Positions 34,170 through 40,683 of a stretch of DNA of 47,638 nucleotides are shown here, piece after piece. The stretch covers positions 1 to 47,638 of the forward strand of contig DASYEM010000061.1 of assembly GCA_036499025.1 (NCBI GenBank), given 5' to 3'. Under the pieces are notes generated by a model that was not told where the DNA came from, made no database searches, and saw only the letters and a program-made list of their open reading frames with translations. This stretch comes from Parvibaculum sp036499025 (GTDB lineage Bacteria; Pseudomonadota; Alphaproteobacteria; Parvibaculales; Parvibaculaceae). Both the position numbers and the translations under genes were made by a program. Position 1 is the stretch's first letter. Each line of letters opens with the position of its first letter.

Positions 34170-34517
34170 ATGAAAAAGTTTCTTGCGCTCGCCGGCGTCG
34201 CGGCGGCTCTCGCGATGGCGGCTCCCATGGCCGCTCAAGCGGACAGCTATAGCCATCGCCACATTGAACGCGACGGCCCGCGCGGCCACGTGTCGCGCGA
34301 CGTTTATCGTCGTCATGATCGTGGCCCGGATTACCGCCAGATGCGCCGCCATGAATTCGGCCATTGGCGCCCCGGCCTCGAGCGCCAGCGCTATGGTCAT
34401 TTCGGCCGCCCGGTTTTCTACGATCACTACTACCGGGTTCACGCGCGCGATTATCGCGGGCACCTCGTTTTGCTGACGGTGAACGCCTATACGGGCGCAA
34501 TCATCTCCGTCCGTTAA
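34170..34517 (+). CDS. Small secreted protein, copy 1 (function unknown)
   Basis: Protein of 115 residues from ATG at 34170 (ribosome site AAGGAGG); an ATG six codons earlier lacks one. The signal peptide KKFLALAGVAAALAMAAPMA ends at AQA near residue 24. The mature part of about 90 residues is very rich in His, Arg and Tyr. It has a conserved segment HWRPGLERQRYGHF, YYRVHARDYRGHLV and a C-terminal hydrophobic strand VLLTVNAYTGAIISV. I do not know the family; a resemblance to RcnB-like periplasmic proteins is only general. A paralogue lies immediately downstream, and a strong terminator follows at 34533. Confidence 0.75.
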   Translation: MKKFLALAGVAAALAMAAPMAAQADSYSHRHIERDGPRGHVSRDVYRRHDRGPDYRQMRRHEFGHWRPGLERQRYGHFGRPVFYDHYYRVHARDYRGHLVLLTVNAYTGAIISVR

Positions 34518-34532
34518 TCGAACATCCATGAA

Positions 34533-34559
34533 AAGCTCCGCTTCGGCGGGGCTTTTTTT
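34533..34559 (+). terminator. Intrinsic terminator of small secreted protein gene 1
   Basis: A 9-bp stem AAGCTCCGC / GCGGGGCTT with one T·G pair, a TTCG tetraloop and seven T residues. It separates the two paralogues, so copy 2 probably needs its own promoter. Confidence 0.88.
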
Positions 34560-34570
34560 GTCCTCTCCCA

Positions 34571-34651
34571 TGAACGACGAATGAATATCGGCCCCAGCCT
34601 CGGTTCAGCCTCCATGCGTCATTCTTCATCCCAAGGATCGATATTCGATCC
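34571..34651 (+). promoter_or_regulatory. Conserved leader block, copy 2
   Basis: Same arrangement as copy 1: TGAAC at 34571 and TGAAT at 34582 (11 bases apart), GTTCA at 34603 after 16 bases, the core GCCCCAGC, and a perfect hairpin GGATCG / CGATCC (34635-34651) just before the ribosome site. The hairpin pair that is T·G in copy 1 is T-A here. No EcfG promoter precedes this copy; that position holds the terminator of copy 1. Confidence 0.5.
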
Positions 34652-34670
34652 ATTTTCGAAGGAGACTGAG

Positions 34671-34993
34671 ATGAAGAAATTTCTCGCCATTGCCGGTGTC
34701 GCCACGATGCTTCTGGCCGCCGTGCCGCTCACCGCCGAAGCCGCGCCTTATAACAATCACGGCTCGTCGCACAGCTACAATAATGGCCATCACGGCCCGG
34801 TCGTCCGTCATCAGCAGACGCGTCGCGAATTCAGCCACTGGCGTCCGGGCCTCGAACGCTCGCATTATCGCGGCTTTTCGCATCCGGTCTACAACAACGG
34901 CTATTATCGCGTTCATGCCCGTGACAGCCACAATCGCCTGGGCTGCTGACGATCAGCGCGATTACCGGCGCGATCATCGCGTCGAGCTACTAG
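34671..34993 (+). pseudogene. Small secreted protein, copy 2, frameshifted near the 3' end
   Basis: ATG at 34671 with GAAGGAG as ribosome site; signal peptide KKFLAIAGVATMLLAAVPLT ending near residue 24. The frame as written stops at 34949 after 92 residues (ending RLGC). Copy 1 continues HLVLLTVNAYTGAIISVR. In copy 2, reading resumes in another frame directly at the break: LLTISAITGAIIASSY, stopping at 34993. One missing base at about 34938-34944 explains this; a T there would restore RLVLLT. The shared parts are FSHWRPGLER and YYRVHARD. Either copy 2 is recently broken, or the base is a sequencing error. The spans given cover the repaired frame. Confidence 0.65.
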
Positions 34994-35014
34994 ACTTCGT
35001 CGCATCATATGAAG

Positions 35015-35042
35015 AAGGCCTCGCTTCCGCGGGGCCTTTTTT
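35015..35042 (+). terminator. Intrinsic terminator of small secreted protein gene 2
   Basis: A 10-bp stem AAGGCCTCGC / GCGGGGCCTT with one T·G pair and loop TTCC, followed by T residues to 35042. The end overlaps the stop codon of the convergent Rieske gene, so it may serve both directions. Confidence 0.85.
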
Positions 35043-35710
35043 CATGGCCGAAGTTTCAATCCACGGCCATCCGCTGAAAGACCCGTCGCCACATTGAATC
35101 GATAACCATGCCACGGGCAAGTGATGCAGCCATCGGCATCCGGTTCGACATGATCGAGCGGTGCGCCCATATGCGGACAGCGAAGCGTTGCGGAGGTTGC
35201 ATCGCGTCGGGCATCGAGGGCCGTTTGCCGCGCCACCATCATCGCCTCGTCCTCGTCCCAGAGCTTTGTGTAAAGCCGTATGAGGTTCTGACCTGCTTTC
35301 GAGGCCTGCGTTTGGGTCAGATGCGGCAGATGAAACGCGACATCGACGCGAATTTTATGCGGCGCGAGTTCAGTGAGTTGTGTCCATATCTCGACGCCGG
35401 GAAGCGGACCTTCCAGCGTTCGGGAAACATAGCGGAGATTGGGACTGTCGATCGCCACCTCGATGACGGATTTTTGTTCAACGGCTGCGCCGACGCCCTT
35501 GGTGATCGCGCGCCAACCCCAGTCACCCTCCTCGTCGAGGCGACAATCGGAAAAGCTTTCAGCATGAAGCCAGGGTAAATGCTCCCAGTCGCGCACGTTT
35601 TCCCACGCGCGACTTATGCTCGCACCGATCTCGCGGCTATAGGTTGCTGCAATACGCATCGGCAGATTGTTCGGATTGACGCTTATGGCGTTCTGCTGGC
35701 GGGGCACCAT
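35042..35710 (-). CDS. SRPBCC-Rieske [2Fe-2S] protein with reversed domain order
   Basis: Protein of 222 residues from ATG at 35710, 2 bases after the stop of the carboxyltransferase gene; a much longer open frame upstream is only the shadow of that gene. Residues about 18-165 look like a SRPBCC/START ligand-binding domain (RIAATYSREIGASISRAWENV, a membrane-free alpha/beta pattern). The C-terminal 50 residues are a Rieske site: Cys178-x-His180, 17 residues, Cys198-x2-His201 (CPWHGYRFNVATG). Rieske oxygenases place the Rieske domain first and the catalytic domain second; here the order is reversed and the protein is small. It could be an electron carrier or a ligand-sensing redox protein. Tight coupling to the carboxyltransferase suggests a related role. 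Confidence 0.8.
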   Translation of the reverse strand: MVPRQQNAISVNPNNLPMRIAATYSREIGASISRAWENVRDWEHLPWLHAESFSDCRLDEEGDWGWRAITKGVGAAVEQKSVIEVAIDSPNLRYVSRTLEGPLPGVEIWTQLTELAPHKIRVDVAFHLPHLTQTQASKAGQNLIRLYTKLWDEDEAMMVARQTALDARRDATSATLRCPHMGAPLDHVEPDADGCITCPWHGYRFNVATGLSADGRGLKLRP

Positions 35711-35712
35711 GT

Positions 35713-37269
35713 TCAGGGCCTCATCGTTGTCGTGAAGGGTCCGAGCGCGACGGCGCGGCGCGGTTCGATCCAGTCGAGCCAGTCGCAAAGTCTTGGCCTT
35801 GTTTCGCGCGGATCGATCAACTCGTGCACGGAGAAGCCTTCGGCGCGCGGGAAGGGCGATTGGCCTGCGGCGAGCTTTTCCTCGAGCTCCTTGCGCAAGG
35901 CATCTGGGTCCGGCGCGGCGGCAATCTCGCGGGCGAAAGCGATGGCCACGCCGCCTTCCACGGGAAGCGCGCCGGTCGCAGCGCTTGGCCACGACAGAAC
36001 GAAACCGCCGGGTCCGAAATGGGCCGCACCGGCGACGCCGAAGACCTTGTGAACGATGACGGAGGCCCATGGCACCCGGCTCTGCATGACCGCCGCGATG
36101 GCTGCTGTGCCATGGCGGATGGTCGCCGCCTTTTCCGAAGCCGAGCCGATCATGAAGCCGGGCTCATCGACAAAGGAGATAACGGGCAGATGGAAGGTGT
36201 TGCAGAAATCCGAGAAGCGCCGGAGTTTCTGCGCTGCCTCGGCAGTCATCGCGCCCGCGTAATACATGCAATCGCTCGCGATCACGCCGACGCTGACGCC
36301 GTTCAAACGAGCAAGGCCCGTGATGAGCGACGGTCCGAAGCGTTTGGTCATTTCGAAGAAAGAATCTTCGTCCATCACCGATTTGATGATCTTGCGCATG
36401 GCGAAGGGTTTGCGGCGGTCCTTCGGCACGATGGAAAGCAGCGCTTCGTCCATGCGGTCGCGATCATCCTTTGCTTCGAGACGCGGCGGCAGCGACCAGA
36501 CATTATCGGGTACGTAGGAGAGAAAGCGCGCAATCTCGGCCAGCGCTTCGTCTTCACTTGCGACCACGTTGTCGATGACACCGCTTTTGGCGTGGACATC
36601 TGCGCCGCCGAGTTCTTCCTTGGTCAGTTTTTCCCCGAGCGCGCGTTCGACGACCTTGGGCCCGGCGATCAGGACCTGCGCGCTTTCGACCATCACGGAG
36701 AAATGCGAGGCGACGAGACGCGCGGCGGGCAGGCCGGCGACGGGTCCCATCGCGCCGGTCGCTACCGGAACTTCGCCGAGGACTTGCGCGACAGAGAGAA
36801 AGCGCGGCGTCGAAAAAACAGGATCGCCGAGAGGGCGCGCGGCTTTCTTCCCGCTCGATCCGGCGACGCTGCCGCCACCGCCTTCATGGAGGCGCACCAA
36901 CGGCACCTTGTATTGCAGCGCCAGGTCTTCGGCATAGACGCTCTTGCGCAGGCCCGCCGGATTGGGCGAGCCGCCCTTGAGCGTGAAATCCTCGCCGCCG
37001 ACGGCGATGCGCCTGCCGCTGAGTGTCGCAAAGCCGAGTACGTAATTTCCGGGCTCGAAGTCGATGAGATTGCCGTCCTCGTCGAAATGAGGAACGCCCG
37101 CGCCTTGGCCGAGTTCGCGGAAGCTGCCGCCATCGGTCAGGCGCTCGATGCGCTCGCGGATTGTCAGGCGGCCTTTCTCGTGCTGACGGCGAACGGCGTC
37201 CTCGCCGCCCTGACGCAGGGCCAGTTCGCGCCGCCGCCTGATTTCGTCCGTTTCCTTTTCCCAGCTCAT
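35713..37269 (-). CDS. Acyl-CoA carboxylase carboxyltransferase (beta) subunit
   Basis: Protein of 518 residues from ATG at 37269 (MSWEKETDEIRRRRELA), the usual family start; the longer frame adds 46 unrelated residues. It has both crotonase-like halves of the PccB/AccD5 family: N-terminal (EGGGGSVAG oxyanion loop, about 160-168) and C-terminal (VISFVDEPGFMIGSASEKAA, then HGTAAIAAVM). The family moves carboxyl from biotin to propionyl-, methylcrotonyl- or similar CoA. No biotin carboxylase/BCCP subunit is encoded nearby, so the substrate is open and a decarboxylase-type role cannot be excluded. The downstream Rieske gene begins 2 bases after the stop. Confidence 0.88.
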   Translation of the reverse strand: MSWEKETDEIRRRRELALRQGGEDAVRRQHEKGRLTIRERIERLTDGGSFRELGQGAGVPHFDEDGNLIDFEPGNYVLGFATLSGRRIAVGGEDFTLKGGSPNPAGLRKSVYAEDLALQYKVPLVRLHEGGGGSVAGSSGKKAARPLGDPVFSTPRFLSVAQVLGEVPVATGAMGPVAGLPAARLVASHFSVMVESAQVLIAGPKVVERALGEKLTKEELGGADVHAKSGVIDNVVASEDEALAEIARFLSYVPDNVWSLPPRLEAKDDRDRMDEALLSIVPKDRRKPFAMRKIIKSVMDEDSFFEMTKRFGPSLITGLARLNGVSVGVIASDCMYYAGAMTAEAAQKLRRFSDFCNTFHLPVISFVDEPGFMIGSASEKAATIRHGTAAIAAVMQSRVPWASVIVHKVFGVAGAAHFGPGGFVLSWPSAATGALPVEGGVAIAFAREIAAAPDPDALRKELEEKLAAGQSPFPRAEGFSVHELIDPRETRPRLCDWLDWIEPRRAVALGPFTTTMRP

Positions 37270-37355
37270 TCCGGCTTTCCATGTCGTTTCGCAGACCCTA
37301 AAGGGCTCCCAAGGGGATGGCAAAGACGTTGAGTGGCGGCGCACAAGGTGGTGAT

Positions 37356-37730
37356 ATGGTCGGAGAAACGAGAACGAATCCCATGACGAAGCCCGCTGAA
37401 GCCGCAAAGGCCGTCGCCGAGATCACCGACCTCCTGCGCGCCGCGATGGCGCGGGATGTTTCGCTCGGCGCCAAGCTCAAATTCGTCTATCCGGGTGCCG
37501 GCGTGGTGATGGTCGACGGCAGCAAGAGGCCCAACGAAGTTCACAATCGCGATGAGCAGGCCGACTGTACCGTGCAGATCGAGCCGGTGCTGCATCTCCA
37601 GATGCTGCGTCTGGAAGCCGACCAGACGCTCGCCTTTCGGCAGGGGAAGATGCGCATTTCCGGCGATGTCGCGGTCGCCATTCGGCTTGGGCCGCTGGTA
37701 CTGAAAACAATCAATCAGGGCCGATCTTGA
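37356..37730 (+). CDS. SCP2 sterol-carrier-like domain protein
   Basis: Protein of 124 residues. The ATG at 37356 has AAGG seven bases upstream; an alternative ATG at 37383 would give 115 residues. The sequence shows the SCP2 pattern: ADCTVQIEPVLHLQMLRLEA followed by FRQGKMRISGDVAVAIRLGPL. Such domains bind fatty acyl-CoA or other lipids. The stop overlaps the start of the hydrolase gene (TTGA at 37727), which points to coupled expression and a role in lipid turnover. The gene is divergent from the carboxyltransferase across about 86 bases. Confidence 0.78.
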   Translation: MVGETRTNPMTKPAEAAKAVAEITDLLRAAMARDVSLGAKLKFVYPGAGVVMVDGSKRPNEVHNRDEQADCTVQIEPVLHLQMLRLEADQTLAFRQGKMRISGDVAVAIRLGPLVLKTINQGRS

Positions 37731-38716
37731 GCGAAGAAATTTTGAGCGCGCCCGTCGTCCTCATTCCAGAAAATCCAATGCCGCGCGGCGGGCAGGCGCG
37801 CTGGATCACAGCGAGCGACGGCGTGCGCTTGCGCGTCATCGCCTGGCCGCCTGAAGCTGCGGGTCTTGCGCATGCGCGCGGCACGGTTTTCGTTTTCGGC
37901 GGCCGGACGGAATTTGCCGAGAAATATTTCGAGGTCGTTGGCGAATTGCTGGCGCGCGGCTTTGCCGTCGCCACCGTCGATTGGCGCGGACAGGGGCTCT
38001 CCGACCGGGCGCTGGCCGATCCGCGCAAGGGACATGTCGGCAATTTTGCCGATTTCGAGCGCGACATCTCAGCCTTCATGGGTGAGGTTGCGCCCGCCTT
38101 GCCAAGGCCCTGGATCGCGCTGGCTCATTCCATGGGCGGCAATGTGCTGATGCGCGCCTTGCACGATCATCCTGAATGGTTTTCGGCCTGCGTGCTGTCG
38201 GCGCCGATGCTGGGCTTGCGGTTGGGCAGCGCTTTTGCCGCCAATCTGGCGCGCGCGGTCGCGTTTTCGGGCTCCATGCTCGGTTTTGGCTCACGCTATT
38301 TGCCGGGCGGCACAGCGAAAGCCGCCGATGAAGTGCCCTTCAGCGAGAATATTCTGACGCATGACGAGCGGCGCTATGCCGTCTATCAGGCGCTGGTTCG
38401 CGCCGAGCCGAAGCTCGGGCTCGGTGCCTCGACGCTGGGCTGGTTGTTTGCCGCATTCCGCTCGATCAAGGCCGCGGCGTCGCCGGCCTATCTCGCGGCC
38501 ATCAAGGTGCCGGTGCTGATTGCGCTGGCGGAAGAAGACGGGCTGATCGATCGGTCATCGCTTCAGTTTGCCGCTCAGCATTTGCCGCAGGGCGAACTCG
38601 TCACCATTGAACACGCGCGCCATGAGATATTGATCGAGACGGATCCATGCCGCGCCAAATTCTGGGCAGCCTTCGACGATTTCATCGCGCGCCATGTGGC
38701 TTCAAACGGCCTTTGA
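37727..38716 (+). CDS. Alpha/beta hydrolase, monoacylglycerol lipase / lysophospholipase-like
   Basis: Protein of up to 329 residues. The TTG at 37727 overlaps the stop of the SCP2 gene; a later TTG at 37742 or ATG at 37779 could be the true start. It is a serine-aminopeptidase S33/PldB-type fold: VDWRGQGLSDRA, nucleophile elbow AHSMGGN (Ser near residue 140), an Asp in LIALAEEDGLIDRSS and a C-terminal His in EHARHEILIE. It probably hydrolyses lysophospholipids or monoacylglycerol. The pairing with a lipid-binding SCP2 protein supports a lipid substrate. Its 3' end overlaps that of hisN by 15 bases (convergent). Confidence 0.84.
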   Translation: MSEEILSAPVVLIPENPMPRGGQARWITASDGVRLRVIAWPPEAAGLAHARGTVFVFGGRTEFAEKYFEVVGELLARGFAVATVDWRGQGLSDRALADPRKGHVGNFADFERDISAFMGEVAPALPRPWIALAHSMGGNVLMRALHDHPEWFSACVLSAPMLGLRLGSAFAANLARAVAFSGSMLGFGSRYLPGGTAKAADEVPFSENILTHDERRYAVYQALVRAEPKLGLGASTLGWLFAAFRSIKAAASPAYLAAIKVPVLIALAEEDGLIDRSSLQFAAQHLPQGELVTIEHARHEILIETDPCRAKFWAAFDDFIARHVASNGL

Positions 38717-39505
38717 GAGAATGTCCAGCGCAGCCGCATGAAGCTCCGGCGTGGCGGCGGCGACAACGTGGCCGCCCATTTGCGGATCGCCGCCGGTCCA
38801 GCTCGTGACGATGCCTCCGGCATTTTCGATAACCGGAATCAGCGCCTGAATATCGTAAGGCTGGAGCGAAGATTCGACGACGAGGTCGAGCGTGCCCGCC
38901 GCGAGAAGGGCGTAGAAATAACAATCCCCGCCGAAGCGGCGCAAACGTACCTTCGCGCTGATCTCGCGAAAGGCGGCGCGCTCACTATCTTTCTTGAACA
39001 TGCCCGGGTCGGTGTTGCCGAGCAGCGCCTCTTCGAGTTTCGTGCAACCGCTTGTCTTCAGCGGAAATGTGCCACGCGGGCCGCGGAGCTCGGAACCGCC
39101 CGGACGGCCGATGAAACGCTCGCCGATATAGGGTTGGTCCATAACGCCGATGACGGGTTTTACACCGTCGTTGAGCGCGATCAATGTTCCCCAGAGGGGC
39201 ACGCCGGAGATGAAGGAGCGCGTGCCGTCGATTGGATCGATAACCCAATAGAGCGGGCTCGTGCCCGTCTCGCGCCCATGTTCCTCGCCGTAGATGCCGT
39301 GCGTCGGGTAATGTGTGCCGATCAAGTTTCGGATCGCCTGTTCGGCATCGCGATCCGCCGCCGTTACGGGATCGAAAGCGTAGTCGCCATGCTTGTTGTC
39401 AACCGCGAGGCCGGAGCGGAAATGCGGCAGCGTCACTTCCGCCGCCGCGTCGGCGAGGCGGAGAGCAAAGGTTGAAAGCTCGTCGATTTCGGCGGGCGTC
39501 AGCAT
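38702..39505 (-). CDS. hisN: Histidinol-phosphatase, inositol-monophosphatase family
   Basis: Protein of 267 residues from ATG at 39505 (ribosome site AGAGG). It has the IMPase metal-binding motifs Glu74 in YGEEHG, Asp90/Asp93 in WVIDPIDGTRSF and the C-terminal Asp in SLQPYDIQALIPVIENAGG. The sequence matches the HisN-type phosphatases that remove phosphate from L-histidinol phosphate in alphaproteobacteria, rather than SuhB. It lies 45 bases after the amidohydrolase gene and may share its transcript. No other his genes are in the window. Confidence 0.87.
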   Translation of the reverse strand: MLTPAEIDELSTFALRLADAAAEVTLPHFRSGLAVDNKHGDYAFDPVTAADRDAEQAIRNLIGTHYPTHGIYGEEHGRETGTSPLYWVIDPIDGTRSFISGVPLWGTLIALNDGVKPVIGVMDQPYIGERFIGRPGGSELRGPRGTFPLKTSGCTKLEEALLGNTDPGMFKKDSERAAFREISAKVRLRRFGGDCYFYALLAAGTLDLVVESSLQPYDIQALIPVIENAGGIVTSWTGGDPQMGGHVVAAATPELHAAALDILSKAV

Positions 39506-39550
39506 GGAAACCTCTTTGATGCGAGCCGCATCATGTAATGGCCGCGTTGC

Positions 39551-40555
39551 CTAGTCCAGTCTGTAGACGCGCTTTGCCGTGTCATGGAACAGCGCCGCCT
39601 TTTCCTCCGCGTTGAAATCCTTCGCGATTTTCTTGAAGGCGTTCCAGAGCACGGGATAGGAGCAAGAGAGCTTGTCGACCGGAAAATTGCTTTCGAACAT
39701 GCAACGGTCGGGACCGAACGCGTCGATGGTGTGCAGATAATAATCCTGCGTTGCCGCGACGAGTTCGTCGGAGGTTGGTGGCGTCGTGCGTTTGTGCCAA
39801 TCGAAGCCGTTCACGGCCATGTTGATGCCACCAATCTTGGCGACGACATTCGGGCATTCGGAGAGATCGACGATATCCTTCATCCATTGCGCGAAAATTT
39901 CCGAACGCTTGCCTTCATGCGGTCCAATGCCGAGCGGGCCGCCGAAGTGGTCGAGGATGATCGTCGTCTCGGGAAAGGCGCGGGCAAGCGAGGTCAATTC
40001 GGAAATCTGGTGATGAAAAAGCCAGGCATCGAAGCTCAGCCCGTAACTGCTCAGTTTCGCAAAACCTTCGCGGAATTTCGCTTCGCCAAAAAGAAATTTC
40101 GGCGGGTTGGTATGCGTTGGGCGCACCTCGTCGCTGTCATCGAAGGCGGAAGCGTGGCGAATACCGCGAAAGCGATCCGGCGCGGCGATGATATGGGCCT
40201 CGAGAACTTCTTCGACCGCCGCACCAAGTGCGAGATCGGCAAAGCCGACGATGCCCTTGCAGGCGCGCATCTCGCCGTAGAGTCCGCTGGCCGATTGGGC
40301 CGCGATGCCGTTGACGAACTCCGTTTCGCCAACCGGCTTCAGATGCTCCGGTCCTTCGGCGCGGTACATCGCCGTGCATTCGACGAAGACGGTGGCGCGG
40401 ATGTTATGGCCGGTACCTGTGTCCGCGTTTAGTTCATCCAGCATGTAGCGCGAGCCGGGGAAATCCCAGAGGTGATGATGTGGATCGATGATCGGCAGGC
40501 CGGGCTCGATGATGTCTTCGCTGACTTTGCCGAGCCATTCGTCGTTGGTCGCCAT
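39551..40555 (-). CDS. Amidohydrolase-family metal-dependent hydrolase (PDC-lactonase-like)
   Basis: Protein of 334 residues from ATG at 40555 with GGGAGAGAG upstream; the longer frame adds 35 residues with no family match. The TIM-barrel signature IDPHHHLWDFPG gives a metal-binding HxH (His26, His28). A His in ILDHFGGPLG and the Asp-containing MFESNFPVDK are at the usual places. The family (amidohydrolase_2, COG3618) includes lactonases and decarboxylases of sugar acid or aromatic catabolism. The actual substrate is unknown. It follows the typA terminator. Confidence 0.85.
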   Translation of the reverse strand: MATNDEWLGKVSEDIIEPGLPIIDPHHHLWDFPGSRYMLDELNADTGTGHNIRATVFVECTAMYRAEGPEHLKPVGETEFVNGIAAQSASGLYGEMRACKGIVGFADLALGAAVEEVLEAHIIAAPDRFRGIRHASAFDDSDEVRPTHTNPPKFLFGEAKFREGFAKLSSYGLSFDAWLFHHQISELTSLARAFPETTIILDHFGGPLGIGPHEGKRSEIFAQWMKDIVDLSECPNVVAKIGGINMAVNGFDWHKRTTPPTSDELVAATQDYYLHTIDAFGPDRCMFESNFPVDKLSCSYPVLWNAFKKIAKDFNAEEKAALFHDTAKRVYRLD

Positions 40556-40636
40556 GATCTCTCTCCCAATTGTTTTGAGGAGAGTGGCATTGCATTGCGG
40601 CAGAGACAACCGGCGCAAAAGACCGCCACAAAAAGA

Positions 40637-40661
40637 AATGGCCGCGACGAGCGCGGCCATT
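40637..40661 (-). terminator. Intrinsic terminator of typA
   Basis: A 10-bp perfect stem AATGGCCGCG / CGCGGCCATT with a 5-base loop. On the minus strand it is followed by TCTTTTTGTGG. It lies 23 bases past the typA stop. Confidence 0.85.
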
Positions 40662-40683
40662 CCAGTGATTTGCGGTGCAGGGA

